The notes under the pieces: generated by a model
Database searches by the model: none
The model's input: only the letters and a program-made list of their open reading frames with translations
What the model was told of the DNA's origin: nothing
Shown: one piece after another, positions 36,501-46,165 of the stretch
Layout: each line of letters opens with the position of its first letter
How positions within the stretch are numbered: position 1 is the stretch's first letter
Program-made: the position numbers and the translations under genes
DNA from: Amoebidium appalachense
Taxonomy: Eukaryota > Ichthyosporea
DNA: 64,000 nt
Assembly: GCA_963693365.1 (NCBI GenBank)
Contig: CAVNZM010000005.1
Location: 10,726,001 to 10,790,000 of the forward strand
Reading direction: 5' to 3'

Positions 36501-39217
36501 GATCAAGTCCTGCCGTATACGCCACTACGTCAAGAATGCCGGTGCACCAGCAGCCCCCGTGCCCATGCGGGTGGATGGTGATGGTGATGGTGATGGTGAT
36601 GGTGCCGATGGCCATGGCCATGGCCACGATGGCAGATGGCCATGGTGATGGCCATGGTGATGGCCATGGTGATGTGCAGCAGGCAGCAGCAGCAGCAGGC
36701 ACCGGCCGGAAGAGGAGGCACGGGGGGCAGAGGGGGGACGGCAGCCGCACGACGGTGGTGGAGCTGACGTTCGTGGACACCCTCAACTTCCTCACCATGT
36801 CGCTGTCGGACGCCGGCAAGGCCATGGGGTGCCAGGAGACGAAGGGCCACTTCCCCCACCGTGCAGCCACCTTTGCCAACTTCAAGGCCGGCCACATCCC
36901 CTTCCCCGGGCCCGAGGACTTTGGGGCCCAGGACATGAAGCCCAAGCAGCATGCTGCCTTCATGCAGTGGTGGCGGGAGGAGCAGGCACGGCTGCAGGGG
37001 CAGGCACCGGCGGGCACGTGCTACGACATTGCCCAGCAGTGCGAGGACTACTGTGTCAAGGATGTGGTGCTGCTGCAGCAGGTGGTCAAGGCCTTCATGT
37101 CGAAACTCATCGAGCTGACGGGCATCGACCCCTTCACGTGCGTCACCCTTGCTTCCCTCGCCATGCACTTCTGGATCACGCAGGCCATGCCCAAGGACGT
37201 GGCCGTGATGCGTGACCAGACCATGGGCAACGTGAACAGCAGCAAGAAGGAGCAGGAGTACATCGACTACGTCACCCACGGCCTGGGGGTGGGGCCAGAC
37301 GACGTTGCACGGCACGTGGCCACCGGGTACGACCCCCACGGCAGGGCCACGGCCGATGCCAAGGCCACCCACGACGACGGCACGTGCACCCACTACTTCT
37401 TCCACGGGTGTGTGTTCCATGGGTGCCCCGACTGCAACAGGCACGAGGATCTGACGATGAGGGTGGTGAAGAGGCCGGCCAGGGAGGCCTACGACAGCAC
37501 CATGGCCCACGAGAGGTACATCCGTGCCCAGGGGCACAAGGTGCAGAGCATGTGGGAGTGCAGGTGGGACAGGCTGAGGCAGAGCCCCGAGGTCAAGGCT
37601 GCCCTTGCAGCACAGGCGGCACGGAGGGAGGGCACCGGCAGGGTGGCCCCCGTGCCCACGGGCCCGGTGCAGTTCCGTGATGCCTTCTTTGGTGGCCGTA
37701 CGGAGGTCATCACCCGTCACATCGAGGTCAAGGAGGAGGACTGGCCGGAGGCCGGGCTCAAGTACGTCGACGTCACCTCCCTCTACCCGTACGTGATGAT
37801 TGACAAGTACATGCCGGTGGGCAAGTCACAGTGGTTCACGTCACTGCCCATCAAGACGGAGGACCACCCCACGGCCATCGTCACGGATGCCCAGGTGCTG
37901 AAGGAGAGGCTCGACAAGACGTGCCGTATGACCCCCGGCTCCCCCCAGGCCAGGACCAAGGGGTACTTTGGTGTTGCACGTGTGAGGGTGCTCCCCCCCA
38001 AGGACCTGTTCATCCCCGTGCTGCCTGTGCGTATGACGGGTGCCCAGGGGTACGACAAGCTGGGCTTTGTGCTGTGCCGGGCCTGCAGCAGCAAGGAGGA
38101 GGCCCGGGCCACCTGCATGGACGAGGACGGCAACCCCAGGGTACGTGAGCACACACTGTGCACACACACGGACGAGGAGAGGGCACTGGTGGGCACGTGG
38201 ACGACGGAGGAGCTGAAGGTGGCCGTGCGTGATGGGTACACCATCCTCGACGTGTACGACGTGGTGCACTTCAAGAAACGCACCAAGAACCTCTTCCGGA
38301 AGTACGTGCAGACGTTCCTGAAGGTGAAGCTCACCAGCACCACCGTAGATCCAGCCGACATCCCCGCCCTCGTGCACCTGTTCAAGGAACACTACGGCAT
38401 CACGGTGGCCGCCCACGAGTTCGAGCCCAACCCGGCCCTGCGTACCATCAGCAAGCTGTTTCTGAACAGCCTCTGGGGCAAGCTGGTGCAGAGGGCAGGG
38501 CTGGACACCATCGAGTTTGTCGACGACGTCGACAGGCTGAGGCTGCTGGTGACGAACCCCAACCTGCTGGTGCTCGACGTCGAGCCCATCGGCGAGCAGA
38601 GGGTGGCCATCAAGTACCGGCCCAAGAAGGAGACGGCCCCACCCCCCTCCTACGCCAACATTGCCATCGGCACGTTCGTGACGGCCCATGCCCGGCTGCA
38701 CCTCTACGGGGCCCTCCGGTCCCTCTCCCCCCAGCAGGTGGTGTACATGGACACCGACTCCATCGTCTACCACTACGACAGCAGGGTGCCCCACCTCAGC
38801 CACAACATCGACTCCACCAACGGGGACTTGCTGGGCAACTGGAAGAACGAGACGTCGACACCCATCGTCGAGTTTGTGGGGGTGGCCCCCAAGACGTTTG
38901 CCTACCGCACCCAGGACGGCAAGACCGACGTGAAGGTCAAGGGCATCACCCTGTCCCGCCGGGCGGCCGACATGGTGAACCTCCCCAGCCTGCGCATGCT
39001 GGTGCACGGCGAGCTGCCGAGTGTGAGCGTCACCAACCACCGGCTGCTGCGGGAGCCCGTGCCCGGGGTCCCCCACAACTACCACCTGGCCAGCAAGGAC
39101 CAGCGCAAGACACAGTCGGGGGCGTTCGACAAGAGGGGGGTGTTCGAGGCGGCCGACGGCAGTGTACGCAGCTACCCCATCGGGTGGGCGGCACCGGAGG
39201 GGAACCTGCAGTTTTGA
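33598..39217 (+). CDS. polB: Protein-primed-type family B DNA polymerase with OTU-like N-terminal domain; three frame breaks
   Basis: Replicates the element; the Polinton/DNA_pol_B_2 type is expected to be primed by a terminal protein. Total span is about 1,870 codons, unusually long. The N-terminal part has a Cys-containing YGPNCAQLC (about 34425) and HFTAI (about 34989), which resemble the Cys and His motifs of the OTU-like peptidase domain found before some Polinton polymerases. Zinc-finger-like clusters follow (CFHCNQ...HRC; YRCDDCCG; CTDYDCKGCG) and an acidic Gly/Asp linker. The exonuclease motifs are ExoI DFETMP (about 36149) and ExoII HNGSGFDFHF (about 36409); the ExoIII region lies further on. 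Polymerase motifs are VTSLYPYV (about 37775), NSLWGK (about 38470) and YMDTDS (about 38747). Reading frame changes from 1 to 2 near 34650-34680 (next to a 7-C run), 2 to 1 near 36361, and 1 to 2 in a GATGGC-repeat tract (about 36575-36650). These may be sequencing errors or early decay; introns are not evident. Confidence 0.9.
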
Positions 39218-39681
39218 GTGGGGGGGAGGGGTAGGGGGGAGGGAGGGGGGTCAGTTAGGAGGTAGTCTAGCAGTGGAAAATTATGTGGTGTGTTTGTTAA
39301 CTTAGCATTAGAAGAAAGAAAAATGGGGTGCAGAGTGCACGGGCAGGGGGGTCACCGGCAGAAGAGGAAAAAGATGGTGTTTTTAGGCATACACCACGTG
39401 CACCGTATGCACGAGGGGAGGCAGCCAATAAATTCAGAGCTTAATGCAAAACCAAGCATGTCCAATGTGTCCTTCGGCAAAAGCAACACCAACACCGGAA
39501 CCATACACGTGTACAAGGGCGGGAGGCTTGGCAAAAAGAGCAGGCACCAGCACATATAAAAGGCACACACGTGTGCACAGACACGTCACTTTTTTCCAAC
39601 ACAAAAACAGTCAACATCACGAATTAGGTGAACTTCGGCCGAAACACACACACACACACACACACTGACACGGAAAAAAAA
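39218..39681. other. Intergenic region between polymerase and VLTF3-like gene
   Basis: G-rich just after the polymerase stop codon, then mixed sequence. It contains a TATA-like site at 39555-39563 and a short (CA)n at 39644-39665. Open frames here have no gene-like features. Confidence 0.5.
39555..39563 (+). promoter_or_regulatory. TATA-like box upstream of the VLTF3-like gene
   Basis: TATAAAAGG lies 119 bp before the ATG at 39682, the only good TATA match in this 464-bp gap. Its position suits a promoter with a ~90-base leader. Inference from sequence only. Confidence 0.4.
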
Positions 39682-40566
39682 ATGGACGAAGACACGTTGC
39701 TAAGTATGGTGGCCAACACCACGGACCCTGAGAAGCTGCTAGACCTGTGCCCCTTCCTCTACGACATGTACTGCAACACCACCACACAGCCACGGCCACG
39801 GCCACAGACACAAGGGTGCTGGTGGGCATACTGCAAGGAGAGGGAGACGTGCACGGGGGAACACGACGAATACGAGCACGACGGAGGGGACCAGGAGTAC
39901 GTGTACGAGGAGGGGGGAGGGAGGGGGGAGGGGGAGGGGGAGGAGGAGGAGGAGGAGGACTGGGTGTACGACGGGAGGGGGTGGGAGGGCAGCGACGGGG
40001 AGGGGAGGAAGACGTATGAGGGGTGCACGGCCTTCTGGGACAGAAAGAGGTCACAGCCATACAGACACATTAACCACTTCAAGCAGCTGCTGCAGTCGGT
40101 GCAGGGCCTGAATGCGAGTATGGGTGACATGCAGGAGGGGGTGGTGGCAGCATTCAGGGGCGTGCAAGGCATAGAGAACGCCGACCAGGCAAGGAGGGTG
40201 CTGAGACAGAGCAAACTCACCCAACACTACACACGCGTGCCTTACATACTTAACAGGTTGTACGGGCACCCCCTCCCCAGGTTTACGTGCGAGCAGTTGG
40301 AGGTCTTGACGGGCATGTTTAAGTTTTGCTTGTCGTGGCACCGGAGACACAAGGAGGACACACGGAAGAACTTTGTGGGGTACCCCTTCCTGTTGGTGAA
40401 AATGGTAGGGTTAGTGCGTGGTATGGACGCGGGAGTAATAGCCAGGCTGGTGCCCACGGTCAAAAGCAAAGTGACTAGAGTAAAGAGCGATAGGGTGTGG
40501 GCACGGCTGGAGAGGGACCTTAAAAACTACCACATGCTAGTGGAACATAACATGTTCTGCCTGTAG
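39682..40566 (+). CDS. VLTF3-like late transcription factor
   Basis: Probable activator of late (capsid) gene transcription, related to the poxvirus/giant-virus VLTF3 family. The 294-residue frame starts at the ATG after a purine run. Residues ~35-60 contain spaced cysteines (CWWAYCKERETC), followed by an acidic Gly/Glu stretch (~70-110). The C-terminal ~170 residues carry the family core in order: an aromatic-basic YRHINHF followed by LLQSVQG, a helical segment with LTQHYTRVPYILNRLYG and PRF, then FKFCLSWHR, KNFVGYPFLLVKMVG and a closing VWARLERDLKNYHM. The order and spacing match my knowledge of VLTF3 proteins well. Next to a Polinton-type polymerase this is notable, because the family is best known from Nucleocytoviricota. 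The frame is intact. Confidence 0.78.
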   Translation: MDEDTLLSMVANTTDPEKLLDLCPFLYDMYCNTTTQPRPRPQTQGCWWAYCKERETCTGEHDEYEHDGGDQEYVYEEGGGRGEGEGEEEEEEDWVYDGRGWEGSDGEGRKTYEGCTAFWDRKRSQPYRHINHFKQLLQSVQGLNASMGDMQEGVVAAFRGVQGIENADQARRVLRQSKLTQHYTRVPYILNRLYGHPLPRFTCEQLEVLTGMFKFCLSWHRRHKEDTRKNFVGYPFLLVKMVGLVRGMDAGVIARLVPTVKSKVTRVKSDRVWARLERDLKNYHMLVEHNMFCL

Positions 40567-40698
40567 GCGGGTAGCCAGGTGCTACCTGCTCTGCATTTAG
40601 AGACAACACTGTGCACAATAGAATGGGGTTGTGGCAGGCGTGGGGTGGTAGTGGGGGTGTGCCAGCACGTGCCCACACTACCGTCGACCCGCCCAGGT

Positions 40699-40890
40699 TT
40701 ATTTGAACACCACAGGTGCCGTACGAATGGGTCTGTTGGCGTTGACGCCGGACAGTTTTACGGTGTAGGCCAGGGGACGTTGCCGAAAGTCCCGTATGGT
40801 GGACACGTCCATGACATTCAGGTTGTTGTTCTGTTCCGGGAAGATAAACGGCCTCTTGCGTGTGGGGGGCCCGCCGGGGTTGAGCTCCAT
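40699..40890 (-). CDS. Small protein of unknown function (63 residues)
   Basis: A 63-residue frame with ATG at 40890, last gene of the leftward morphogenesis block. It is moderately basic, with RKRPFIFPEQNNNLNVMDVS and a YTVKLSGV segment that looks beta-stranded. There are no membrane segments or metal-binding patterns. It is convergent with the VLTF3-like gene, with a 132-bp gap. A virion or assembly role is suggested only by position. I do not recognise the family. Confidence 0.5.
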   Translation of the reverse strand: MELNPGGPPTRKRPFIFPEQNNNLNVMDVSTIRDFRQRPLAYTVKLSGVNANRPIRTAPVVFK

Positions 40891-40929
40891 GATGGTGCTG
40901 CAGGCTGTTTACACTAGCACACACAATAT

Positions 40930-41151
40930 TTAAAAGTTTTGGAAGGAGCTCTGGTCGGCGGCCACGGGCCACGGTGTGTAGGTGGGGGGTCTGGGCCTCA
41001 TGGTCCCCCCTGGCCCCTCGACGACGTTGCCCGGGCCGTAGAACGGGCGGGTCTGTGGTGCGGGTCGGGCGCGGTAGGGTAGGGGTACGGGGAGGGGTGC
41101 CAGCGTGTGGGGCAAAGCGTGCATGCGCATGTGCTCGGTGCTGTGTGCCAT
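40930..41151 (-). CDS. Small Pro/Arg-rich protein of unknown function (73 residues)
   Basis: The frame starts with ATG at 41151 and reads a His/Met-rich start (MAHSTEHMRMHALPHTL) and a Pro/Arg-rich remainder (PYRARPAPQTRPFYGPGN). It lies 31 bp after the stop codon of the large Pro-rich gene and 39 bp before the next small gene, so it fits the compact leftward block. Small Arg/Pro-rich proteins in capsid blocks are often DNA-condensing or minor core proteins, but nothing here proves that. Confidence 0.45.
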   Translation of the reverse strand: MAHSTEHMRMHALPHTLAPLPVPLPYRARPAPQTRPFYGPGNVVEGPGGTMRPRPPTYTPWPVAADQSSFQNF

Positions 41152-41182
41152 GTCTGCCGCCGCTGCTGCCTAATGACGTAGA

Positions 41183-43958
41183 TTATTTGCCGGCACCCTT
41201 CTTCCTCTTCTTCTTCTCCTTGCTGGCTGTCTTGGTGCGGTACACCCCACGGGCAGACTTAGGGACCGGGCCACCCTCGACATACCCGGCGGCATGGCTG
41301 GCCGGCACAACCCCTTGCCTGTGCACGTGTGCACGCACGTGCGGGTGGTGTGGGTGCATGGGCATGTCCCCCCTCCCGTAGTTGGCATGATGGTCACGGT
41401 GCACGGCCGCTGCCAGCCCAGGGGTGGCTGTGGGTGAAGGGGCACCGGTGGGGGTGGGCACGGGGAAGCTCGGACCATGTGGCCACGTGGGGGTGCCTGT
41501 GGGGGTGGGGTGAGCAGTAGCCGTGGCTGTTGGCGTGTACGGTAGGCGTGGTACGCCAGTGTTGTTACCTTTGGTAGCAACCTTCAGCATGTGCAGAGCT
41601 ACCCCCTTTGCTACCTTCTGGAGTTCTCCGAGGGTGTCACGGTTCCCCAACACGGCCTCTTGCAGGTTCGGGCCACCGCCACCAACACCGCCGTCAGCAA
41701 TAGCCGGCTGGCCACCGTCACCATGGTGGCCCCTTACCACGTTGCCCAGAAGCTGGCGTGCTGCCCCCATGAACACCCCCCTCACGTAGGAGGCCACGGC
41801 AGGGTGGTCCCACCCCGTCTGGTCCTCCCTCACCCGCCTTGTGAACTCCTCCGGGCTCTCCCGCCCGAGCATGTCGAGGTGTTCCCGCAACCCCTGCCAA
41901 AAGGGACTCAGCACCCCCTCCTCGTCGGGTCGGGCGGGGGACGTGGGGGGTCTCCACACGGCGGCAGCACCCCCTGTTTGCGAGACCGCCCTCTTGGTGC
42001 TTGGGTACGTCGTCACGTCACCGTCATAGCCGATGGCTGCTGGGGTGGGGCTGGGGCTGGGGCTGGGGGTGGGTGTGGTGGTGGTGGTGGGGCCGTCAAT
42101 ACCGAGGGGCAGGTCTGAAAGCTTCCCCCCTCGCACACGGTACTCATACAGGGCCTGCCTCGAGGCCTTGGGCTCTTCCTTCTTGAGTCCCCAAGCTACG
42201 AATTTGATGGCTTGGTACGGGGCGAAACCCTGCAGAGCTTGATAATACTCGGGGTGTTTGTCCAACAACTCTTTCTCAAAGTCCCACATGGGCTCCTGGA
42301 ACTCGTAATTGGCTGGTGCCAGAGCGTTTGCGACGTCCAAGAGCGTGACGTTGGACAAGGGTAGTTTCATTTTCCACACATCCAGCTCGTTGGTGGGCGT
42401 CGGTGTAGGTGTGACTGTGGGGTGGGCCTGGGACTCGGGCGTTGGGGGCGCAGGCACGAGGGGGAAGGCTTCGGCCCAAATTTGCAACGGCCACCCGCCA
42501 GACTTTGGCGGCCGTGGGGGTATCATGGCCGGCGGGTCGGGTCCACGGTAGGCAGGAGACTGGGGGTACGGCGTTGGTGCCGGTTGTAGTGGTGGGGGGA
42601 AGGGTATGGCCGGGGCAGTCGGCCTCCGCCGTGGCCCGTTACGACCCATGGGCAGGCCGGTACCGTTCCCTTTGGCGGGCGACTGTGGCGGGGGTTGAAC
42701 CGTCTGCGGCGGGAAGGGTATGGGTGGTCCGTCCGGCTTGGCCGGCAGGTGGGGGGCCATGGGGGTCTGTGTGTTGAGCTCCGGGGGGAAGGGTATGGGG
42801 GTGGCCGGTTCCTTGGGTGCCTTCCAATACAAGGACTCTGGCGGGGTGGGCATGGTGGGACCGGTCATATGGGGTGCCAAGACCCCCACATGGAGTGGGG
42901 AGGGGCGGTTGGGGTCGTTGCCGGCCAGGGTAACCGGCCGTGGACGTGGCCAGGCACTGGTCGTTGGCTCGTCGTCGTCGTCGTCGTCATCGGGAGGCGT
43001 GTGTAGAGGTTGTACCGGGGCTACGGTGGGTCCGTGGGCTACCGCAGGCTCCACAACGTCGACGTGCTTGCTTGCCACGGCCACCGGCCCGGGCAGTGAC
43101 CCAGGACGGGTTGTGCTGGTCCGTGTCACCGGCAGACCGGTGCCTTTCCCTTTGCCGGGCACCCTCGACCGGTCCGGCTTGGACGTCGGGAGGGGCCGGC
43201 CCGTCGAGGGGGGAAAGGGTATGGGTGGACCGTTGGGCTTGGCCGGCAGGTGGGGTGCCGTGGGAGTCTGTGGGTCAAGCTCTGGGGGGAAGGCCACGGG
43301 GACACGGGGCGGGGGAGGCACCTCCCATTTCAGGGACTCTGGCGGGGTGGGCATGGTGGGGCCGGCCACATGGGGCGCCAGGGGCCCGAAGGAGGGTGCG
43401 GGCTCGTTATGGGGCCGGCGGCGTGGTGCGTTTGGGGCAGGGGTTTTGGGCGGTGGAGGTGGCTTGGGAGGTGGGGGGTACGGTATGGCCGGAGCCCGGC
43501 CTGGGGGTGTGGCCGGGACAGGTGGGGGGAGGGGGTGGGGTCGGCAGGGGGGCCACGTCGGGCAAGGGGGGCGGAGGTGCCCTAGGTCTGTTCCACACGT
43601 ACGTGCTACCGTACTTGTCACCCAAGTGCTCATAGCCAGGGTGGTAGGCTACGTCTACCTTCACCACCTCCGGCAACCGACCACCCCACCGCTCCAGTGG
43701 CTGGTTGGGGTCCAGATATGTGTGGGCCTTCTTGAAAAATGCCTCAACCCCACCCCTGACCAACGCCTTGTAGCTATGTCGGAGTAGTGAAAGTTTGGGA
43801 GTCCCAAAGTACCCAACGGTGGTCTCCCGCCACTTGCCTGAATGCACGTCTTCCGGGTACTGGTACTTGACAGTGTACCTGCCCAGGGGCCAAACCCTAC
43901 TCGTCTCAGAGTCCAAGTCATCAGCGTGCCCATGAGGCTGCTGCACGTTGGGGGACAT
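41183..43958 (-). CDS. Large proline-rich probable virion protein with one frame break
   Basis: The N-terminal part begins at ATG 43958 (MSPNVQQPHG) and reads a folded-looking ~120 residues (KLSLLRHSYKALVRGGVEAFF, EHLGDKYGSTYVW). It then enters poly-Pro. The remainder is in another frame from about 43530 down to 41183, so one base is lost or gained in the C-rich stretch at about 43510-43540; the total is about 925 residues. The middle holds two copies of a ~70-residue Pro-rich module (GPTMPTPPESL..., FPPEL..QTP.APHLPAKP.GPPIPFPP) about 480 bp apart. The C-terminal third is less repetitive (FTRRVREDQTGWDHPAVASYVRG) and ends very basic (KEKKKRKKGAGK). It lies within the capsid block. Family unknown; a structural or scaffold role is inferred from place and composition. 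Confidence 0.6.
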
Positions 43959-43991
43959 GGTGGACACGGTGTTGTTGTAAACTGGTGTTTA

Positions 43992-44369
43992 TTATTTCGC
44001 AGCGTACTGCGCCATGGGTTGCCGGGCAAAGCTGCCCTGGGGGTCACTGCTGTGCCCCACCCTCACGGGCGTAAAGTCGACATAGTAGGACTTGCTGTTG
44101 AGGGGGAGCCCCCTGCTGCCCAGACCGCTCCTGCCGGGCATGGAGGGCACGTGGTTGTCGGCGGGCAGGTTGTTGAAGGTAGGCAGCCGGCTGAAGGGCA
44201 CACCGTACACGCCGGCCTGGAAGGTGGCGTCCGTGTGCCGTGCCCGGTAGGGGGCCGCGTAGGCAGCCTCGTACTCGGCCTCGGGTGCCAGCTTGTAGCC
44301 GTACACGGCCGCCTGCGTGGGTGTGGGCGCCAGTGGAATACCGTTGACGTTGGCCATGGCCGCGTTCAT
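43992..44369 (-). CDS. Unknown protein in capsid block (125 residues)
   Basis: ATG at 44369 (MNAAMANVNG); the frame runs to 43992. It is Ala/Tyr-rich at the start (EYEAAYAAPYRARHTD) with a later Gly/Ser/Leu-rich part (GRSGLGSRGLPLNSKSYYVDF). It sits between the major capsid gene (stop at 44413) and the Pro-rich protein, all leftward and separated by only 30-45 bp, so they may be co-expressed. No recognised domain, signal peptide or membrane segment. A minor capsid or cement role would fit the position but is not shown. Confidence 0.55.
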   Translation of the reverse strand: MNAAMANVNGIPLAPTPTQAAVYGYKLAPEAEYEAAYAAPYRARHTDATFQAGVYGVPFSRLPTFNNLPADNHVPSMPGRSGLGSRGLPLNSKSYYVDFTPVRVGHSSDPQGSFARQPMAQYAAK

Positions 44370-44412
44370 ACTTGCTAGGTGGCCCACACAATTTGCACCT
44401 TTGAGTTCAAAG

Positions 44413-46152
44413 TTAAGCCTCCACCGTCACCTCACGGGCACCGGACAGCACCAGCACGTTCTCGTGGTGCACGAAGGTGTCGAGGGTCAGGTCGTCCTGA
44501 ACCGTGGGTTCCCCGACCCCGGCGGAGAACTTTTCCGTGTTCAGGTGCAGCAGAATGGGGGTGGCGTCGGAGCTGGTGTCGAGCCCAGAGTACAGGTCAC
44601 GGTCCCTCTCGAGGTCCAGGGCGATCATGAACTGCTTGTCGGGCCAGGACGTGGAGTTGTACATGCAATCGGCCGTGACGTCACCCAAGAAGTAGAGGGC
44701 CTTAGCCAGCTCGGCCCATGCCTCGGCGCAGTTGTTCTTCGACACACGAATTTCGTCGAGGGGCTTCTGGTAGGGGCCTATCTTGATCTGGTAGCTCGTT
44801 ATGTTGCTGCGTTCCGACCTAAACGACTCGTAGCCGGCCTGGGCCCACGTGTTGCCGTTACGAACGAGGGAGAGCAGGGACTTGACGTTTCTCCCCCGGA
44901 ACGAAATGTGCAGGTCGGCAGGGCTGCCCCCCTTGACGTAGCTCTGGAAGTGGGTGAACGTGCTGTAGGGAATGTACACGTTCTTCTCCATCAAGGCCTT
45001 TTCGAAGCCGGCCGTGTAGACGGCGTTCCACTCGATGATTTCGCAGTGGAGGACGGGGTTGATGATCTCGTAGGCGACGTCCTTGAGCCAATTCTCGTTC
45101 TCGGTGGGCACGTACAACACTTGGTTTGCCTCACCCAACGACAGCTCGATCTGCACCTCCCCCATGTACGACAGCGGGAGGTACCGGCCGGACCGCATGA
45201 GGCCGAGCTTGAGCTGGTGAATGTAGGTGAAACCGTCGGTGGCGTCGATTTGGGCCTGGATGTTGGCCTGGTGGGGAGGCCACTTGGCGGCGCGGGCGGT
45301 GTAGTCGAGGAAGCGGTCGGCAGGAATGCCGTCCTTGCCCGGCAGCTTGTCGACATCGGGGGCAAACAGGGCCTCGTTGGGCAAGGGGTCCGTCCCCCTC
45401 GCCTTCTCGATGCCAAAGAGCTTTTTGAGGGGGTCGGGGTTGAAGCACGAGTACTGGGCGGCCGTGGTGGTGTTCCACTTGTCCGCATACTCCCAGTCGG
45501 CGTCCTGCGGGCTGTACGTCCCGTGCATGCGGCCGGCGGGGCTGTTGCCGTAGTCGGCCGACGACAGGAACCGTTCCAGGTTGATCATCAGGTGGTTGTA
45601 GCCTGAAATGTCCTCGACGGTGGTGCCGTTGATGGACACACGGGCCCGTTCAAACGGTGCGGCCGAGGAGCAGAGGTGGCCCCCCATCATGGCCATCCCC
45701 TCCAGGTTGCGGACCTTGAGGGGGAAAATGTCGGTTGCCGCCGCGTTGTTGTTGAGGGTGTTGTTGGCCAACGTCTCGCTCTGGGGCACGGTGGTGCCCT
45801 CGTAGTCCCTTATGGTGGTGTCGATCTCGAGGGGGTGGGCCAGCTGACCGGGGAGGGGGAACCTGCGCAGCCTCTCCACCTTCACGCCCACGTACTCGGG
45901 GGCGTTGGGCACGTTGGCCTTGAACTGGAACGTCATGTAGGAGTTGAGACAGTCCAGGAAGCCCACGGCCGGCAGGGAGAACCGAATCACGCGCTGCCCC
46001 TTTGAGCTGTACGTCGAGCCGGTCACCGGGTAGGTCTTGACCGTCGACCGGCGGTTGATGTGGCTGAGCTCCACGGGCGAGTACGTGCCGGCGTCCGTCA
46101 GCTTGTGGTAGGCCATGTTGAGGGGCACGGAGGCGTCGTAGGGGGCTGCCAT
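44413..46152 (-). CDS. MCP: Major capsid protein, double jelly-roll
   Basis: Forms the icosahedral shell as trimers in Polinton-like viruses. The frame is 579 residues from ATG 46152, which has a good context and avoids overlap with the ATPase stop at 46166; an in-frame ATG at 46182 is possible. Beta-rich throughout, without transmembrane or coiled-coil segments. The N-terminal half has VIRFSLPAVGFLDCLNSYM and IFPLKVRNLEGMA. A Gly/Tyr-rich linker (YNHLMINLERFLSSADYGNS) follows, and the second half has LPLSYMGEVQIELSLGEAN and VLHCEIIEWNAVY. The C-terminus has FMIALDLERDRDLYSGLDT followed by PILLHLN, a signature I associate with PLV/Polinton capsid proteins. Length is in the usual 500-650 range and the frame is intact. 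It is immediately downstream of the packaging ATPase, as is common in this group. Confidence 0.88.
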   Translation of the reverse strand: MAAPYDASVPLNMAYHKLTDAGTYSPVELSHINRRSTVKTYPVTGSTYSSKGQRVIRFSLPAVGFLDCLNSYMTFQFKANVPNAPEYVGVKVERLRRFPLPGQLAHPLEIDTTIRDYEGTTVPQSETLANNTLNNNAAATDIFPLKVRNLEGMAMMGGHLCSSAAPFERARVSINGTTVEDISGYNHLMINLERFLSSADYGNSPAGRMHGTYSPQDADWEYADKWNTTTAAQYSCFNPDPLKKLFGIEKARGTDPLPNEALFAPDVDKLPGKDGIPADRFLDYTARAAKWPPHQANIQAQIDATDGFTYIHQLKLGLMRSGRYLPLSYMGEVQIELSLGEANQVLYVPTENENWLKDVAYEIINPVLHCEIIEWNAVYTAGFEKALMEKNVYIPYSTFTHFQSYVKGGSPADLHISFRGRNVKSLLSLVRNGNTWAQAGYESFRSERSNITSYQIKIGPYQKPLDEIRVSKNNCAEAWAELAKALYFLGDVTADCMYNSTSWPDKQFMIALDLERDRDLYSGLDTSSDATPILLHLNTEKFSAGVGEPTVQDDLTLDTFVHHENVLVLSGAREVTVEA

Positions 46153-46165
46153 GTTGGTGGTGTGT

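Noticed and set aside
36575-36670. Intron in the polymerase at the third frame break
   Set aside because: The GATGGC-repeat tract has no convincing GT-AG pair that restores the frame; replication slippage or sequencing error explains it better.
36530-37720. Long minus-strand frame opposite PolB
   Set aside because: It is an antisense shadow of the polymerase; no domain and the same codon-position bias artefact.
37841-39085. 414-residue minus-strand frame
   Set aside because: Antisense to the polymerase catalytic domain, which is certain from its motifs.
44317-45606. 429-residue plus-strand frame opposite the capsid gene
   Set aside because: It is an antisense shadow of the major capsid protein, which has the stronger protein signature.
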